Assembly: GCA_945992055.1 (NCBI GenBank)
Contig: CAMFVG010000092.1
Coordinates: forward strand, 1 to 46,802
Length of the DNA: 46,802 bases
From: an uncultured Clostridia bacterium
Lineage (GTDB): Bacteria; Bacillota; Clostridia; Lachnospirales; Lachnospiraceae
Direction of reading: 5' to 3'
Position numbers and translations under genes: made by a program. Shown piece by piece: positions 34,973-44,566 of the stretch (position 1 is its first letter; each line of letters opens with the position of its first letter). The notes under the pieces are model-generated. The model did no database searches. It was not told the DNA's origin and saw nothing but the letters and a program-made list of their open reading frames with translations.

Positions 34973-36568
34973 CTATTGCATATCTATAACCGTATTGACT
35001 TTATCTCCAATCTTATACTTCAATGTAATCTCTTGTCCAATTTCATATTTTATAATATTAATAAATTCCAAAACTGATATGTCAAAGATTTCTTCCGATC
35101 CCTCTAGCATAAGATAATAATGTGAATTTCCTTCAATAACTCCCTGGGCAATTTTTGTGATTTTTCCGGAAATTGACCCGGTCTTTTTGTTATCTTCTTC
35201 TACCTTAATTCCTTCTTTGGAAAGGAGTTTTTGATACTCTTCTTCACATTCAGCGACCGTATCACCAATTCCTACTACTTGGTATTTTTGCACATTTACC
35301 ATGGCATATTTTTTCACCAATCCGGCATTATCTTTCAATGCGATAAAATAAGTCGGTTCTCCACCGATATTCAGCAATAATGGGAACGTAGCTACATACT
35401 TTAGATTCTGCACCTGTCCTTCTGCAGAAGCCATCGCAGAATTTTCTGTAGCACCTTCTATTGCATAAAATTTTGTTTCCATGGTGCGCTGATTCATTAA
35501 TACAAATCCCACGTTGGACTGATCTCCACTGACAGATGTAACACCTGTATACACCCACACATCATCATCTATCGCAAGATAGTTATATCCGTCTGTTGTA
35601 ACCAAACAGTCTTTTTGTCCTAGTACACTATTAATAAATCCATGTTTTAAGGTTCCATGATAATCATAAAGTTGCACCAACAAATCTGCCGAATAAGCTC
35701 GGTCAATCCATGCCGGAACATCATTTATATGGTAATCAATAGTCTCTCCTGTAATCGCATTACACAATACGACTCTTCCAACTGTTTCTCCGCCAAATAA
35801 CCCAATATTAAACTTTTTCACAGGACAAACCCAATACGGGATTCCCTCTTCATCAATTTCAAAACTCAATTCATTAAAAATATATGTTGGATATTGAAAA
35901 CGCAGATGCCGGTAGATGTTGCGATTAAAATACTCTGCAGTAGAATACTTAATCCCCTTTTCCAACTTTACCAAATTCGTCGACTGCGTCGCCATATCAA
36001 TCGTGATATAGGCAGGAATTCCTTCTTTTTGATTCGTCAACCACTTAATCGGGCTTGCATATCGAAGCGGCGAAACTCGAACCGGTTTGTCCTGATAATT
36101 AATCTGACTATAAATGGTATCTACTTCAAACTGTGAGGCCATATCAATCATGCTTCCCATTTTTCGATTCCCAAGAAGTGTTGCCGAATCTCTATCCAAA
36201 AGAGGAATCTGTTCATAGGAAAGTTCTTCAATATCTTTCGCAAATTCGCCATCCTTAACTTTCAATAATTGCTGATATTTTTTCGCATTCAAAATAGGGG
36301 ATGACAACAAAGACCCAATGATATAAACCGCAATCACAAGAAGTAATATTGCCCCCAAACTCTTGACAACTTTTGAACTTTTCATCTCGAATAAACCATA
36401 TTTTTTGCGAACCGTATAGATCCCTATAGCAGCCACAAGAAATACAATGAGAAAAAACCAAAATCCAGAAGAATGAATGTTAATGGCAGGTAAGGTAACG
36501 TAATAATATAATCCTGCCAGTAGAAGCAAAATAATCACTCCTAATACTTTCACTTTTGTTAATTTCAT
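34973..36568 (-). CDS. Membrane protein of unknown function, Trk-linked
   Basis: A 531-residue protein with three hydrophobic segments in the first 105 residues, then a large soluble part (about 430 residues), probably outside the cell. I do not recognise a named domain. The soluble part has several repeated hydrophobic strands and a C-terminal small beta-barrel-like region beginning at KTGSISGKITKIAQGV that looks OB-like. It follows trkH by 11 bp with AGGAGG before its ATG, so it is the third gene of trkA-trkH-X. A role in K+ uptake or in membrane stress is an inference from position only. Confidence 0.8.
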   Translation of the reverse strand: MKLTKVKVLGVIILLLLAGLYYYVTLPAINIHSSGFWFFLIVFLVAAIGIYTVRKKYGLFEMKSSKVVKSLGAILLLVIAVYIIGSLLSSPILNAKKYQQLLKVKDGEFAKDIEELSYEQIPLLDRDSATLLGNRKMGSMIDMASQFEVDTIYSQINYQDKPVRVSPLRYASPIKWLTNQKEGIPAYITIDMATQSTNLVKLEKGIKYSTAEYFNRNIYRHLRFQYPTYIFNELSFEIDEEGIPYWVCPVKKFNIGLFGGETVGRVVLCNAITGETIDYHINDVPAWIDRAYSADLLVQLYDYHGTLKHGFINSVLGQKDCLVTTDGYNYLAIDDDVWVYTGVTSVSGDQSNVGFVLMNQRTMETKFYAIEGATENSAMASAEGQVQNLKYVATFPLLLNIGGEPTYFIALKDNAGLVKKYAMVNVQKYQVVGIGDTVAECEEEYQKLLSKEGIKVEEDNKKTGSISGKITKIAQGVIEGNSHYYLMLEGSEEIFDISVLEFINIIKYEIGQEITLKYKIGDKVNTVIDMQ

Positions 36569-36579
36569 TTACACACCTC

Positions 36580-38025
36580 CTAAAATTTCCTTCGCCACAA
36601 GCCTGGCGAAAGCAACACTAAAAATGGAAAGATTTCTAATCTCCCTATTAGCATATCAAAAGAAAATACAATCTTTGAGAAATTTGAAAATGCAGAGAAA
36701 TTTTCAACCGGACCAACTGCTGCCATTCCCGGTCCCACATTATTTATCGTGGTCAATACCCCACTAAAGGTTGTTGCGAAATCAAAATTATTGAGTGATA
36801 CTAAAAGTATTGATACAATAAATATGATAATATATGCAATAAAATATACATAAACGCCTTGCAATGTTTCATCATGCACTTTTTTGCCGTTTACTTTTTC
36901 AATATTGACAGATTTTGGATGTAACAGGCGCTTCAATTCCCTTTTTACACTCTTGAACAAAATAATGATTCTAGATACTTTCATTCCTCCACCGGTAGAA
37001 CCTGCACATGCACCAATAATCATAAGTGTCAACAAAATACACTTTGAAAACTCGGGCCACACATTAAAATCTGCCGTTACAAATCCTGTTGTTGTAATAA
37101 TGGATGCCACCTGAAATACTGCATACCGGAAAGCTTTAAATAGGGAACCATACGTTTTTACGATATTGATTGTAATAAGTATGGTAGCAGTCAGGATAAC
37201 TCCCATATACGTTCTTATTTCCTCGTTTTTAAACACATCTTTCACTTTTTTCAGCAATAAAAGATAGTAAATATTAAAATTAATACCAAATAAAATCATG
37301 AATATAGTAATAACGCCATCAATATATGCACTGTCATAGTACGCTATACTACTATTTTGATTACTAAATCCCCCAGTCCCTGCTGTACTGAAAGAATGGA
37401 TGATACTATCATACAGATTCATACCACCTGCTAACAAAAACAACACTTCAGCCACAGTCAAAGTCAAGTACATACCATACAAAATTTTTGCCGTATCTCT
37501 CGCCTTTGGAACTAGTTTATCCGTCTCAGGACCTGGCACCTCTGCTCGCATCAAATGCATCGTATTTTTATCTTCTAACGAAAAAATTACCAACACAAAT
37601 ACCAGCACTCCCATACCACCGATCCAGTGCGTGAGACAGCGCCAGAAATTCATGCCCTTTGGCATACTTGCAATATCTGTTAATATCGTTGAACCCGTAG
37701 TGGTGAATCCGGATACTGTTTCAAAAATAGCATCCACATAGGACGGAATCGTACCTGAAATCCAAAAAGGAAGTGCTCCAAACAAAGACCACAAAATCCA
37801 CGCCGAGGCAATAACAATAAATCCATCTTTTCCATATATGGTAGAATCTTTTGGCTTTTTTGTCCCGAAAAACAAATAAAACAACATTAAAATCGCACTT
37901 GTAACGAGAAATGCCTTCCATCCCTCTTCTTGATAGATGCACGACACCAGTGCCGGAATGAGCATAACCAATGCTTCCACCCCTAGCATTCTACCTAGTA
38001 TATATATCGTCATTCTTCCGTTCAT
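36580..38025 (-). CDS. trkH: Trk-type K+ channel subunit TrkH
   Basis: A potassium-uptake membrane subunit, 481 residues, with four M1-P-M2 units. Pore loops carry the K+ selectivity-type segments ETVSGFTTTGSTIL, HSFSTAGTGGFSNQN, ASIITTTGFVTADF and INNVGPGMAAVG. The ATG at 38025 follows GAGG by seven bases; the frame from 38085 overlaps trkA. It lies 10 bp downstream of trkA, so the pair forms one uptake system, with TrkA gating TrkH through NAD(H) or nucleotide binding. Confidence 0.95.
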   Translation of the reverse strand: MNGRMTIYILGRMLGVEALVMLIPALVSCIYQEEGWKAFLVTSAILMLFYLFFGTKKPKDSTIYGKDGFIVIASAWILWSLFGALPFWISGTIPSYVDAIFETVSGFTTTGSTILTDIASMPKGMNFWRCLTHWIGGMGVLVFVLVIFSLEDKNTMHLMRAEVPGPETDKLVPKARDTAKILYGMYLTLTVAEVLFLLAGGMNLYDSIIHSFSTAGTGGFSNQNSSIAYYDSAYIDGVITIFMILFGINFNIYYLLLLKKVKDVFKNEEIRTYMGVILTATILITINIVKTYGSLFKAFRYAVFQVASIITTTGFVTADFNVWPEFSKCILLTLMIIGACAGSTGGGMKVSRIIILFKSVKRELKRLLHPKSVNIEKVNGKKVHDETLQGVYVYFIAYIIIFIVSILLVSLNNFDFATTFSGVLTTINNVGPGMAAVGPVENFSAFSNFSKIVFSFDMLIGRLEIFPFLVLLSPGLWRRKF

Positions 38026-38035
38026 AATCCAACCT

Positions 38036-39394
38036 CTATTCCAAAATATCTGTAATATCTTGCACTTTTCTTGATTTTGTAACAATTACAACACTATCGC
38101 CAACTTGAATGCTGTCATTACCACTCGGTATAATAATTTGACGCTTACGTCCAATACATGCAATCAAATTGTTTGGCTTTGTTTTCAAATCTTTCAACGG
38201 AATATTTGTATATGTTGTCTCTTTCTTTACAATAAACTCTAAAGCTTCTACTTTGTCATCTACCAAACGGTACATTGCTTCTACGTTTGCACTTGCTAAA
38301 GAATTTTGTCTTGCACGAACATAACTCAAAATCGCATCTGCAGTAGTTGTTTTAGCCGAAACAATACTGTCAATGCCAAGACCTTCTACCATTTTCGCTC
38401 TGGAATCCTCATTTACTTTTGCCACAATCTTTCCAACACCTTGTTTCTTGGCAAAGAGTCCCATAATAATATTTTCTTCGTCGACCCCTGTAAGTGCAAT
38501 CAAAGCGTCTGTGTCCTGCACACCTTCCTCAATAAGCAACTCTTGAGCTGTCGCATCTCCATAAATCACCGTTACATTTGGAAGCTCCTCACACAATACC
38601 TCGCATCTTTCATGATTATGCTCGATCAGCTTCACGTGCATACCCATAGCACAAAGCTTTTTAGCAAGATAAAATCCTACTCGTCCGCCACCACAAATCA
38701 TAACATTGCGAACACGGAATTTTTTATTTCCTACTTTTCGAAAGAATTGACCAATCTCTTTATGCGTCGCTGCAATATGGAGCTTGTCCCCTTCTTGAAG
38801 CACAAATTCACCATCCGGAATATAGACTTCTTCCCCTCGTTTTACTGCACACACCAAAATTTTAATCTGATATTTTTTATAAATATCTGCTAGTTTGTGC
38901 CCAATCATCGGATTATTTTCACGCAAAGGTACTTCTACCAGTTCTAATCGTCCCTTTACAAATGTCTCCACCTTACTTGCTGCAGGGAATATCAAATTTC
39001 TTGCGATTTCATTGGCTACAGTAAATTCCGGATTCACAACCATGCTCAGTTTTAAATCCTCTTTCAAAATATCAATCTGTTGATAATAGATTGGATTTCT
39101 AACCCTAGCAATTGTATTCTTCGCACCAACTCTTCGCGCAATCAAGCAACTAAGCATGTTCAATTCATCCGTAGATGCACAGGCAATTACTAAATCCGCC
39201 TCTGAGACGCCTGCGGACTTTTGCACCTCCACACTTACTCCATCACCGGAAAAACAATTTACATCCAAATTGTTAATCGCTTCCTTAAGTTTCTTCTCGT
39301 TGGTATCAATAAGCACTACATCATAATTGTCTTCCGACAAGTTTTTCGCCAACTTATGACCTACTTTTCCGTCACCTATAATTACGATTTTCAT
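38036..39394 (-). CDS. trkA: Trk potassium regulatory subunit TrkA
   Basis: A cytoplasmic 452-residue protein with two RCK repeats, each an NAD-binding domain followed by a TrkA-C domain. The Rossmann motifs are IIGDGKVGHKLAKNL at the N-terminus and CGGGRVGFYLAKKL near residue 235. The full double-RCK form is the TrkA type, not the single KtrA type. The start follows GAGGG. Its promoter (39436-39464) lies immediately behind the EF-G gene terminator. Confidence 0.96.
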   Translation of the reverse strand: MKIVIIGDGKVGHKLAKNLSEDNYDVVLIDTNEKKLKEAINNLDVNCFSGDGVSVEVQKSAGVSEADLVIACASTDELNMLSCLIARRVGAKNTIARVRNPIYYQQIDILKEDLKLSMVVNPEFTVANEIARNLIFPAASKVETFVKGRLELVEVPLRENNPMIGHKLADIYKKYQIKILVCAVKRGEEVYIPDGEFVLQEGDKLHIAATHKEIGQFFRKVGNKKFRVRNVMICGGGRVGFYLAKKLCAMGMHVKLIEHNHERCEVLCEELPNVTVIYGDATAQELLIEEGVQDTDALIALTGVDEENIIMGLFAKKQGVGKIVAKVNEDSRAKMVEGLGIDSIVSAKTTTADAILSYVRARQNSLASANVEAMYRLVDDKVEALEFIVKKETTYTNIPLKDLKTKPNNLIACIGRKRQIIIPSGNDSIQVGDSVVIVTKSRKVQDITDILE

Positions 39395-39435
39395 TTTCTT
39401 TCCCTCGAATAGTTTATTTTGCTCGCGTAACTGAA

Positions 39436-39464
39436 ATTATAGCACCTTTATTTTAAATATACAA
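39436..39464 (-). promoter_or_regulatory. trkA operon promoter
   Basis: Minus strand TTGTAT (39459-39464), a 17-bp spacer and a perfect TATAAT (39436-39441), 41 bases before the trkA ATG. Confidence 0.7.
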
Positions 39465-39490
39465 GTAGGGCACGGTATAACCGTGCCCCT
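39463..39490 (-). terminator. Terminator after the EF-G-like gene
   Basis: Minus strand GGGCACGGT pairs with ACCGTGCCC. The T tract behind it is interrupted and is also the -35 region of the trkA promoter, so some read-through is possible. Confidence 0.6.
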
Positions 39491-39504
39491 GATATTATTT
39501 AAAA

Positions 39505-41580
39505 TTATTCTTCAACTGCTCTCTTTGCAATTTCTTTTTCTTGAACATCGGATGGTGCTTGCTCATAACGAACGAATTCGTATGCGTAAGTTCCGCGTCC
39601 ACCTGTCATGGAACGAAGCATGGTACAATATCCAAATACACCTGTCATTGGAATATCTGCTTCAATAATCTGGTTTCCGCCTGCGATTGGTGTCATGCCA
39701 AGCACACGTCCGCGGCGCTTGTTAAGGTCTCCCATAACATCTCCGGTATATTCATCCGGAACAGTAACTTTGATATTTGCAATCGGTTCTAATAACACCG
39801 GACTCGCTTCCATGAATCCCTTCTTAAATGCTTGCACAGTCGCGGTCTTAAATGCCATTTCAGAAGAATCTACCGGATGGTATGAACCATCGTACAATAC
39901 AGCTTTCACGCCTACTACCGGATAACCTGCCAAAGGTCCTTTTAATACAGATTCCTGCAAACCTTTTTCTACCGCCGGGAAGTAATTCTTTGGAACTGCA
40001 CCACCAACAACGATTTGCTCAAATACAAATGGTGTTTCCAAGTCGCCAGATGGTTCAAAGGTCATCTTAACGTGTCCATATTGACCATGGCCACCTGATT
40101 GCTTCTTATATTTTGTATCCACATCCGATTTCTTACGTAATGTTTCACGGAAAGCCACTTTTGGTGTTTCTAAAGTAATGTCAACTTTGTAACGACTTGC
40201 CAATTTGCTAACCACGATTTCCAAATGTTGATCTCCCATACCATACAACAAAGATTGACGATTTTCGCTATCGTTGACAACTTTCAATGTAACGTCTTCT
40301 GCCATCATTTTTGAAAGTGCTTGAGACACTTTATCCTCATCACCTTTTGCCTTTACAACATATTTCATATATGTATATGGTACAGAGAATTCTGTCTTAC
40401 CAAAGAGAACCTGTGTATTTTTTGTCGAAAGAGAATCACCTGTCTTAACTCCTGAAAGTTTTGCAACTGCACCGATATCACCCGCATGAAGTTCTGGGAC
40501 TTCTACCGGTTTGTTACCAATCATGGTATATAACTTACCAAGTTTTGCTTCTGTATCATCAGATGCATTGTAAAGAACATCGTCTCCTTTCAGTACACCT
40601 GAACAAACCTTAACAAAGGAGTATTTACCGATAAATGGGTCAACCATTGTCTTAAATACGTATGCACTCTTAGATTTTGAGAAATCATAGTTTGCTTCAA
40701 AGATTTCATTCGTTTTACGGTTAATACCTGCGCAAGTTTTTTTGTCAGGACTTGGGAAGAAACGAACGATATCAGATAATAGGTTCGCAACACCCTGTGC
40801 TTCAATATTAGAACCCATGGCAACAGGAACAATACTTCCATCCGTAACTGACATACGCATTGCTGCACGAATCTCTTCTACAGAGAATTCTTCACCTGCA
40901 AAATATCTATCCATGAAATCTTCACTTGTTTCAGCAACAGCTTCCATCAGTGCATCACGACAAATCTGTAAGTTTGGTAAACAGTAATCCGGAATTTCAC
41001 ATTCTTCTCTTGCAGCAATACCTGTATATCTTCTACCTGCGTTTTTGATAACGTTAACATAACCAACTAATTTTTCATTTTCACGAATCGGTTGGAAATG
41101 CGGTGCTATTTTCTTCCCGTATTTTGCTGTCAAATCTTCCACAACCTGACGGAAACTTGCATCATCCACATCCATCTCTGTCACGTATACCATTCTCGGT
41201 AATTTATACTTATCACAAAGTTCCCATGCCTTTTCTGTTCCAACTTCCACACCCGATTTTCCGGAAACAACGATAACAGCTGCATCAGCTGCACTTATCG
41301 CTTCTTCCACTTCGCCTACAAAGTCAAAGTATCCAGGTGTGTCCAAAATATTAATTTTCGCTTTTTCCCATTCGATTGGAATTAAACTTGTACTAATCGA
41401 AAATTCACGTTTCTGCTCCTCTTTATCGAAATCACTTACTGTGTTATGATCCGCAATTTTTCCCATTCTGTTAGTTGCGCCTGAAACATACAACATAGCT
41501 TCAACTAAACTAGTCTTTCCACTTCCTCCGTGTCCTAATAATACGACGTTTCTAATTTCGTCCGTTCTGTAAACTTTCAT
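39505..41580 (-). CDS. EF-G-like translational GTPase (EF-G2 type)
   Basis: A 691-residue paralogue of elongation factor G with all five EF-G domains in order, including a domain IV with YKKQSGGHGQYGHVKM. The G1 motif is GHGGSGKTS (16-24), not AHIDAGKTT, and G3 is DTPG (80-83). The G4 position reads TEMD (134-137) rather than NKMD. This marks the FusA-like second type found in Clostridia, not the housekeeping factor, which is expected beside rpsL/rpsG elsewhere. Its role is unknown. The start follows AGGAGG. It has its own promoter and terminator. Confidence 0.9.
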   Translation of the reverse strand: MKVYRTDEIRNVVLLGHGGSGKTSLVEAMLYVSGATNRMGKIADHNTVSDFDKEEQKREFSISTSLIPIEWEKAKINILDTPGYFDFVGEVEEAISAADAAVIVVSGKSGVEVGTEKAWELCDKYKLPRMVYVTEMDVDDASFRQVVEDLTAKYGKKIAPHFQPIRENEKLVGYVNVIKNAGRRYTGIAAREECEIPDYCLPNLQICRDALMEAVAETSEDFMDRYFAGEEFSVEEIRAAMRMSVTDGSIVPVAMGSNIEAQGVANLLSDIVRFFPSPDKKTCAGINRKTNEIFEANYDFSKSKSAYVFKTMVDPFIGKYSFVKVCSGVLKGDDVLYNASDDTEAKLGKLYTMIGNKPVEVPELHAGDIGAVAKLSGVKTGDSLSTKNTQVLFGKTEFSVPYTYMKYVVKAKGDEDKVSQALSKMMAEDVTLKVVNDSENRQSLLYGMGDQHLEIVVSKLASRYKVDITLETPKVAFRETLRKKSDVDTKYKKQSGGHGQYGHVKMTFEPSGDLETPFVFEQIVVGGAVPKNYFPAVEKGLQESVLKGPLAGYPVVGVKAVLYDGSYHPVDSSEMAFKTATVQAFKKGFMEASPVLLEPIANIKVTVPDEYTGDVMGDLNKRRGRVLGMTPIAGGNQIIEADIPMTGVFGYCTMLRSMTGGRGTYAYEFVRYEQAPSDVQEKEIAKRAVEE

Positions 41581-41619
41581 TTCTGTGTGCCTCCTTGATT
41601 TGTAGTATCACATGTTGAT

Positions 41620-41648
41620 ATTGTACTAAAATTTTCGGATTATTTCAA
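41620..41648 (-). promoter_or_regulatory. Promoter of the EF-G-like gene
   Basis: Minus strand TTGAAA (41643-41648), a 17-bp spacer and TACAAT (41620-41625), 40 bases before the ATG. Confidence 0.65.
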
Positions 41649-41695
41649 CTATTTTATGAAAATTATACAACTTTTCACTTTAACGAATTATCGTG

Positions 41696-41724
41696 TTGAT
41701 ATTCGCGCTTTAAAGTGCTAAAAT
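41696..41724 (+). promoter_or_regulatory. tyrA promoter
   Basis: TTGATA (41696-41701), a 17-bp spacer and TAAAAT (41719-41724), 30 bases before the tyrA ATG. No T-box or attenuator fits in the short leader. Confidence 0.7.
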
Positions 41725-41753
41725 ATTAATCAATAGAAAGGTGGGTTTTTGAT

Positions 41754-42854
41754 ATGCAGCAAATAAAGAAGATTGGGTTTGTAGGTATTGGGTTGATTGG
41801 TGGTTCCATTGCAAAAGCTATTCGCCAATACTATCCGGATTGTGAAATGATCGCCTTTGATAAAAACCGCGAAACCCTTGCACTTGCTACGCAAGAGGCC
41901 GTGATAGATGTTGCTTGCACAGTAATTGATGACAATTTCCAAAACTGTGATTACATTTTTCTCTGCGCTCCTGTGTCATACAATACCGCTTATTTAAAAC
42001 AATTAAAAAACTATATGCATAAGGATTGCATTTTAACTGATGTAGGAAGTGTAAAAACTTCTATTCATGAGGAGATTATCGCTTTGGATATGGAAGCAAA
42101 CTTCATAGGAGGTCATCCGATGGCAGGCTCTGAAAAATCCGGTTTTGTAAATGCAAAAGCGATGTTGATTGAAAATGCATACTATATCTTAACTCCTTCG
42201 GCTAAAGTACCACAAGAAAAGGTAGACGCTTATAATGCATTTATTGCATCTTTAAAAGCTTTACCCGTAGTGCTTGGATACGAGGAGCACGACTACATCA
42301 CAGGTGCAATCAGTCATCTTCCACACATTATTGCTGCCACTCTTGTCAATTACGTAAAGGACCATGATGATCAAAATGAATTGATGAAACACCTTGCAGC
42401 CGGAGGCTTTAAGGATATTACCCGAATTGCTTCCTCCTCCCCTACAATGTGGCAACATATTTGTCTTAAGAACAAGGACAATATCGTAAAAATATTAGAC
42501 GAATATATCTCTCTTCTGGAAGAGACAAAACAATCGGTTGTCGACAGTAAAGAACAAGAGATTTTCAACTTCTTCGATACCTCTAGAAATTATCGCAATT
42601 CCATACCAGGTGGCTCTTCCGGACCAATCAAGAGAATGTTTGCGGTCTACTGTGATATCGTGGATGAAGCCGGTGGAATCGCTACCATTGCAACCATATT
42701 AGCGGCAAATAATATCAACTTAAAAAATATTGGAATTATCCACAACCGGGAATTTGAGGAAGGTGTTCTTCGGATTGAATTCTATGACGAAGCATCTTCA
42801 AAAAAAGCTGCTGAATTATTGCAGAAATATCGTTATATTGTGTACGAAAGATAA
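41754..42854 (+). CDS. tyrA: Prephenate dehydrogenase with ACT domain
   Basis: Converts prephenate to 4-hydroxyphenylpyruvate in tyrosine synthesis; 366 residues. The NAD site FVGIGLIGGSIAKAI is at the N-terminus, with VGSVKTSI and FIGGHPMAGSEKSGF in the catalytic part. The C-terminus from about residue 295 (MFAVYCDIVDEAGGIATIA) is an ACT domain, suggesting feedback by tyrosine. It has no chorismate mutase part. It is a monocistronic unit between its own promoter and a strong terminator. No other aromatic gene is nearby. Confidence 0.96.
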   Translation: MQQIKKIGFVGIGLIGGSIAKAIRQYYPDCEMIAFDKNRETLALATQEAVIDVACTVIDDNFQNCDYIFLCAPVSYNTAYLKQLKNYMHKDCILTDVGSVKTSIHEEIIALDMEANFIGGHPMAGSEKSGFVNAKAMLIENAYYILTPSAKVPQEKVDAYNAFIASLKALPVVLGYEEHDYITGAISHLPHIIAATLVNYVKDHDDQNELMKHLAAGGFKDITRIASSSPTMWQHICLKNKDNIVKILDEYISLLEETKQSVVDSKEQEIFNFFDTSRNYRNSIPGGSSGPIKRMFAVYCDIVDEAGGIATIATILAANNINLKNIGIIHNREFEEGVLRIEFYDEASSKKAAELLQKYRYIVYER

Positions 42855-42859
42855 TAGAC

Positions 42860-42904
42860 AAAACTCCAACCGTCAGACACTCTCTGACAGTTGGAGTTTT
42901 TTTA
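42860..42904. terminator. tyrA terminator
   Basis: AAACTCCAAC-GTCAGA pairs with TCTGAC-GTTGGAGTTT, followed by a T run on the plus side. The convergent DUF1667 gene ends at 42915 and may share it. Confidence 0.88.
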
Positions 42905-42914
42905 TTTAGAAATT

Positions 42915-43280
42915 CTATTTTCTTTTTGCAGTTGAAGTAGCCACAATCTCCACTCCCGTATCTGCAACATTTTCTAACAATACATCGCCAATACATACCG
43001 GTGCTTCTACAACCACATCCTTTAAAGCACGGGCAACATCAAAGATTTTCCCTTTTGGAATATCATTTTTTGTCTTACATGCAACAGATACACGATCGCC
43101 GCCAGATACTTTTACAGATGATGTGACAATACGAGTTGGGTTTGTCACTTCTTTTTCCGCATAGGTCTTTCCTCTCGGGCAAGTATTTCCTGTTACATTT
43201 ACCACTTCAGCCCCTTCCAACTCCACCGTAAGCATACAGCCTAAAGGACACCCTATACAAATCAACTCTCTTTTTTCCAT
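42915..43280 (-). CDS. DUF1667 iron-sulfur-type protein
   Basis: A 121-residue protein of the DUF1667 family. Four cysteines lie near the N-terminus: CIGCPLGC (three) and TCPRGKTYAEKE (the fourth), the likely metal or Fe-S site. In Firmicutes the family is always found beside a FAD/NAD oxidoreductase and a GlpA-like dehydrogenase, as here, so it is probably an electron-transfer or accessory subunit (inference). Its start is 6 bp after the oxidoreductase stop, with GAGGAGG inside that end. It is the last gene of the operon. Confidence 0.9.
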   Translation of the reverse strand: MEKRELICIGCPLGCMLTVELEGAEVVNVTGNTCPRGKTYAEKEVTNPTRIVTSSVKVSGGDRVSVACKTKNDIPKGKIFDVARALKDVVVEAPVCIGDVLLENVADTGVEIVATSTAKRK

Positions 43281-43286
43281 GATTCC

Positions 43287-44549
43287 CTACGCCTCCTCAA
43301 TCTTAACGGTAATAGTTTTTAAGTTTGGATACTCTGCTAATTTGGCTTTGGAAAGCTTGATTTCTTCCATTTCTCCCGGAGCTACCACCGGTCGTTTTCT
43401 CTTCATCACGCGTTCGCCATCAAAGTATGTACTAATATAGCAGTTTTTATATACACCACCTACACGGAAGCGTACCGTCAATGTATCTTCCATTTTTTCC
43501 AGTCTGATGTATTTTGGTACCGTGTAACGAACACCGTCTGTAGGCACCATATCAATTCTTGCCACTTCTTCATTTCTTGCTTCCTTAATATAACGAACTG
43601 CATTTTTACCTGCCATGGCTGCTTCCTCTGAAACGAAGTCAACCAAATCGTGTACATGCAATACGTTGCCACAAGCGAATACACCTTCCGCACTTGTTTC
43701 TAAACTTTCATTTACGATCGGACCGTTTGTAACCGCTTCCATATCAATGCCAAGACCACGTGACAACTCATTTTCAGGAATTAATCCACAAGAAAGTAAT
43801 AAGGTGTCACACGGAATATATTCTTCTGTTCCCGGAATCGGTTTATTTCTTTCATCTACCTGTGCTAATGTAATGCCTTTTACCCGGTCTTTTCCGTCAA
43901 TATCCACTACTGTATGGCTCAATTTCAACGGGATATTAAAATCATCTAAGCACTGTACGATATTTCTTTTAAGTCCCCCTGAATATGGCATTAATTCTGC
44001 AACCAGTTTTACCTTTGCACCTTCAATTGTCATACGTCTTGCCATAATAAGTCCGATATCTCCGGATCCAAGGATGACTACTTCACGTCCCGGTAAATAT
44101 CCTTCCATATTTACCAATCTCTGCGCAGTGCCCGCAGAAAAAATACCCGCCGGACGGTATCCCGGGGTGTTTAAGGCTCCACGTGGACGTTCTCTACATC
44201 CCATAGCAAGGATAATTGCCTTTGCCTGAATCTCAAAAAGACCTTCTTCACGATTCATAGCCGTAACCACTTTGTCAGTAGAAATGTCCATAACCATGGT
44301 GTTTAACATATATTCAATCCCAAGATCTTCTACTTTTTCGATAAATCTTCCCGCATACTCTGGTCCTGTCAATTCTTCTTTAAATGTATGTAGACCAAAA
44401 CCATTGTGAATACACTGATTTAAGATTCCACCAAGTTCTCTATCTCTTTCAAGAATCAAAATGCTGTCGATTCCGTTTTCTTTAGCAGAAGCAGCCGCTG
44501 CAAGACCAGCAGGACCTCCTCCAACGATTACGATATCATATGATTTCAT
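43287..44549 (-). CDS. FAD/NAD(P)-dependent oxidoreductase
   Basis: A 420-residue flavoprotein with the two-dinucleotide-fold layout. The FAD site is VIVGGGPAGLAAA at the N-terminus and the NAD(P) site VILGSGDIGLIMARR near residue 160; a FAD-binding GVFACGNVLHVHDLVD is seen near 290. No redox-active CxxC is evident in the middle. The context of GlpA-like and DUF1667 partners suggests it moves electrons from glycerol 3-phosphate to NAD(P) or another carrier. The name GlpB is not used because the family differs. The start follows AGGAAGAGGAG. Confidence 0.9.
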   Translation of the reverse strand: MKSYDIVIVGGGPAGLAAAASAKENGIDSILILERDRELGGILNQCIHNGFGLHTFKEELTGPEYAGRFIEKVEDLGIEYMLNTMVMDISTDKVVTAMNREEGLFEIQAKAIILAMGCRERPRGALNTPGYRPAGIFSAGTAQRLVNMEGYLPGREVVILGSGDIGLIMARRMTIEGAKVKLVAELMPYSGGLKRNIVQCLDDFNIPLKLSHTVVDIDGKDRVKGITLAQVDERNKPIPGTEEYIPCDTLLLSCGLIPENELSRGLGIDMEAVTNGPIVNESLETSAEGVFACGNVLHVHDLVDFVSEEAAMAGKNAVRYIKEARNEEVARIDMVPTDGVRYTVPKYIRLEKMEDTLTVRFRVGGVYKNCYISTYFDGERVMKRKRPVVAPGEMEEIKLSKAKLAEYPNLKTITVKIEEA

Positions 44550-44566
44550 ATCTGTATCTCCTCTTC

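Noticed and set aside
38306..38893. 195-residue open frame antisense to trkA
   Set aside because: Shadow of a well-supported gene; rich in Cys, His and Asn from antisense codons, with no motif.
43615..44229. 204-residue open frame antisense to the FAD/NAD oxidoreductase
   Set aside because: Composition is that of a shadow frame, there is no ribosome binding site, and the opposite strand has a clear family match.
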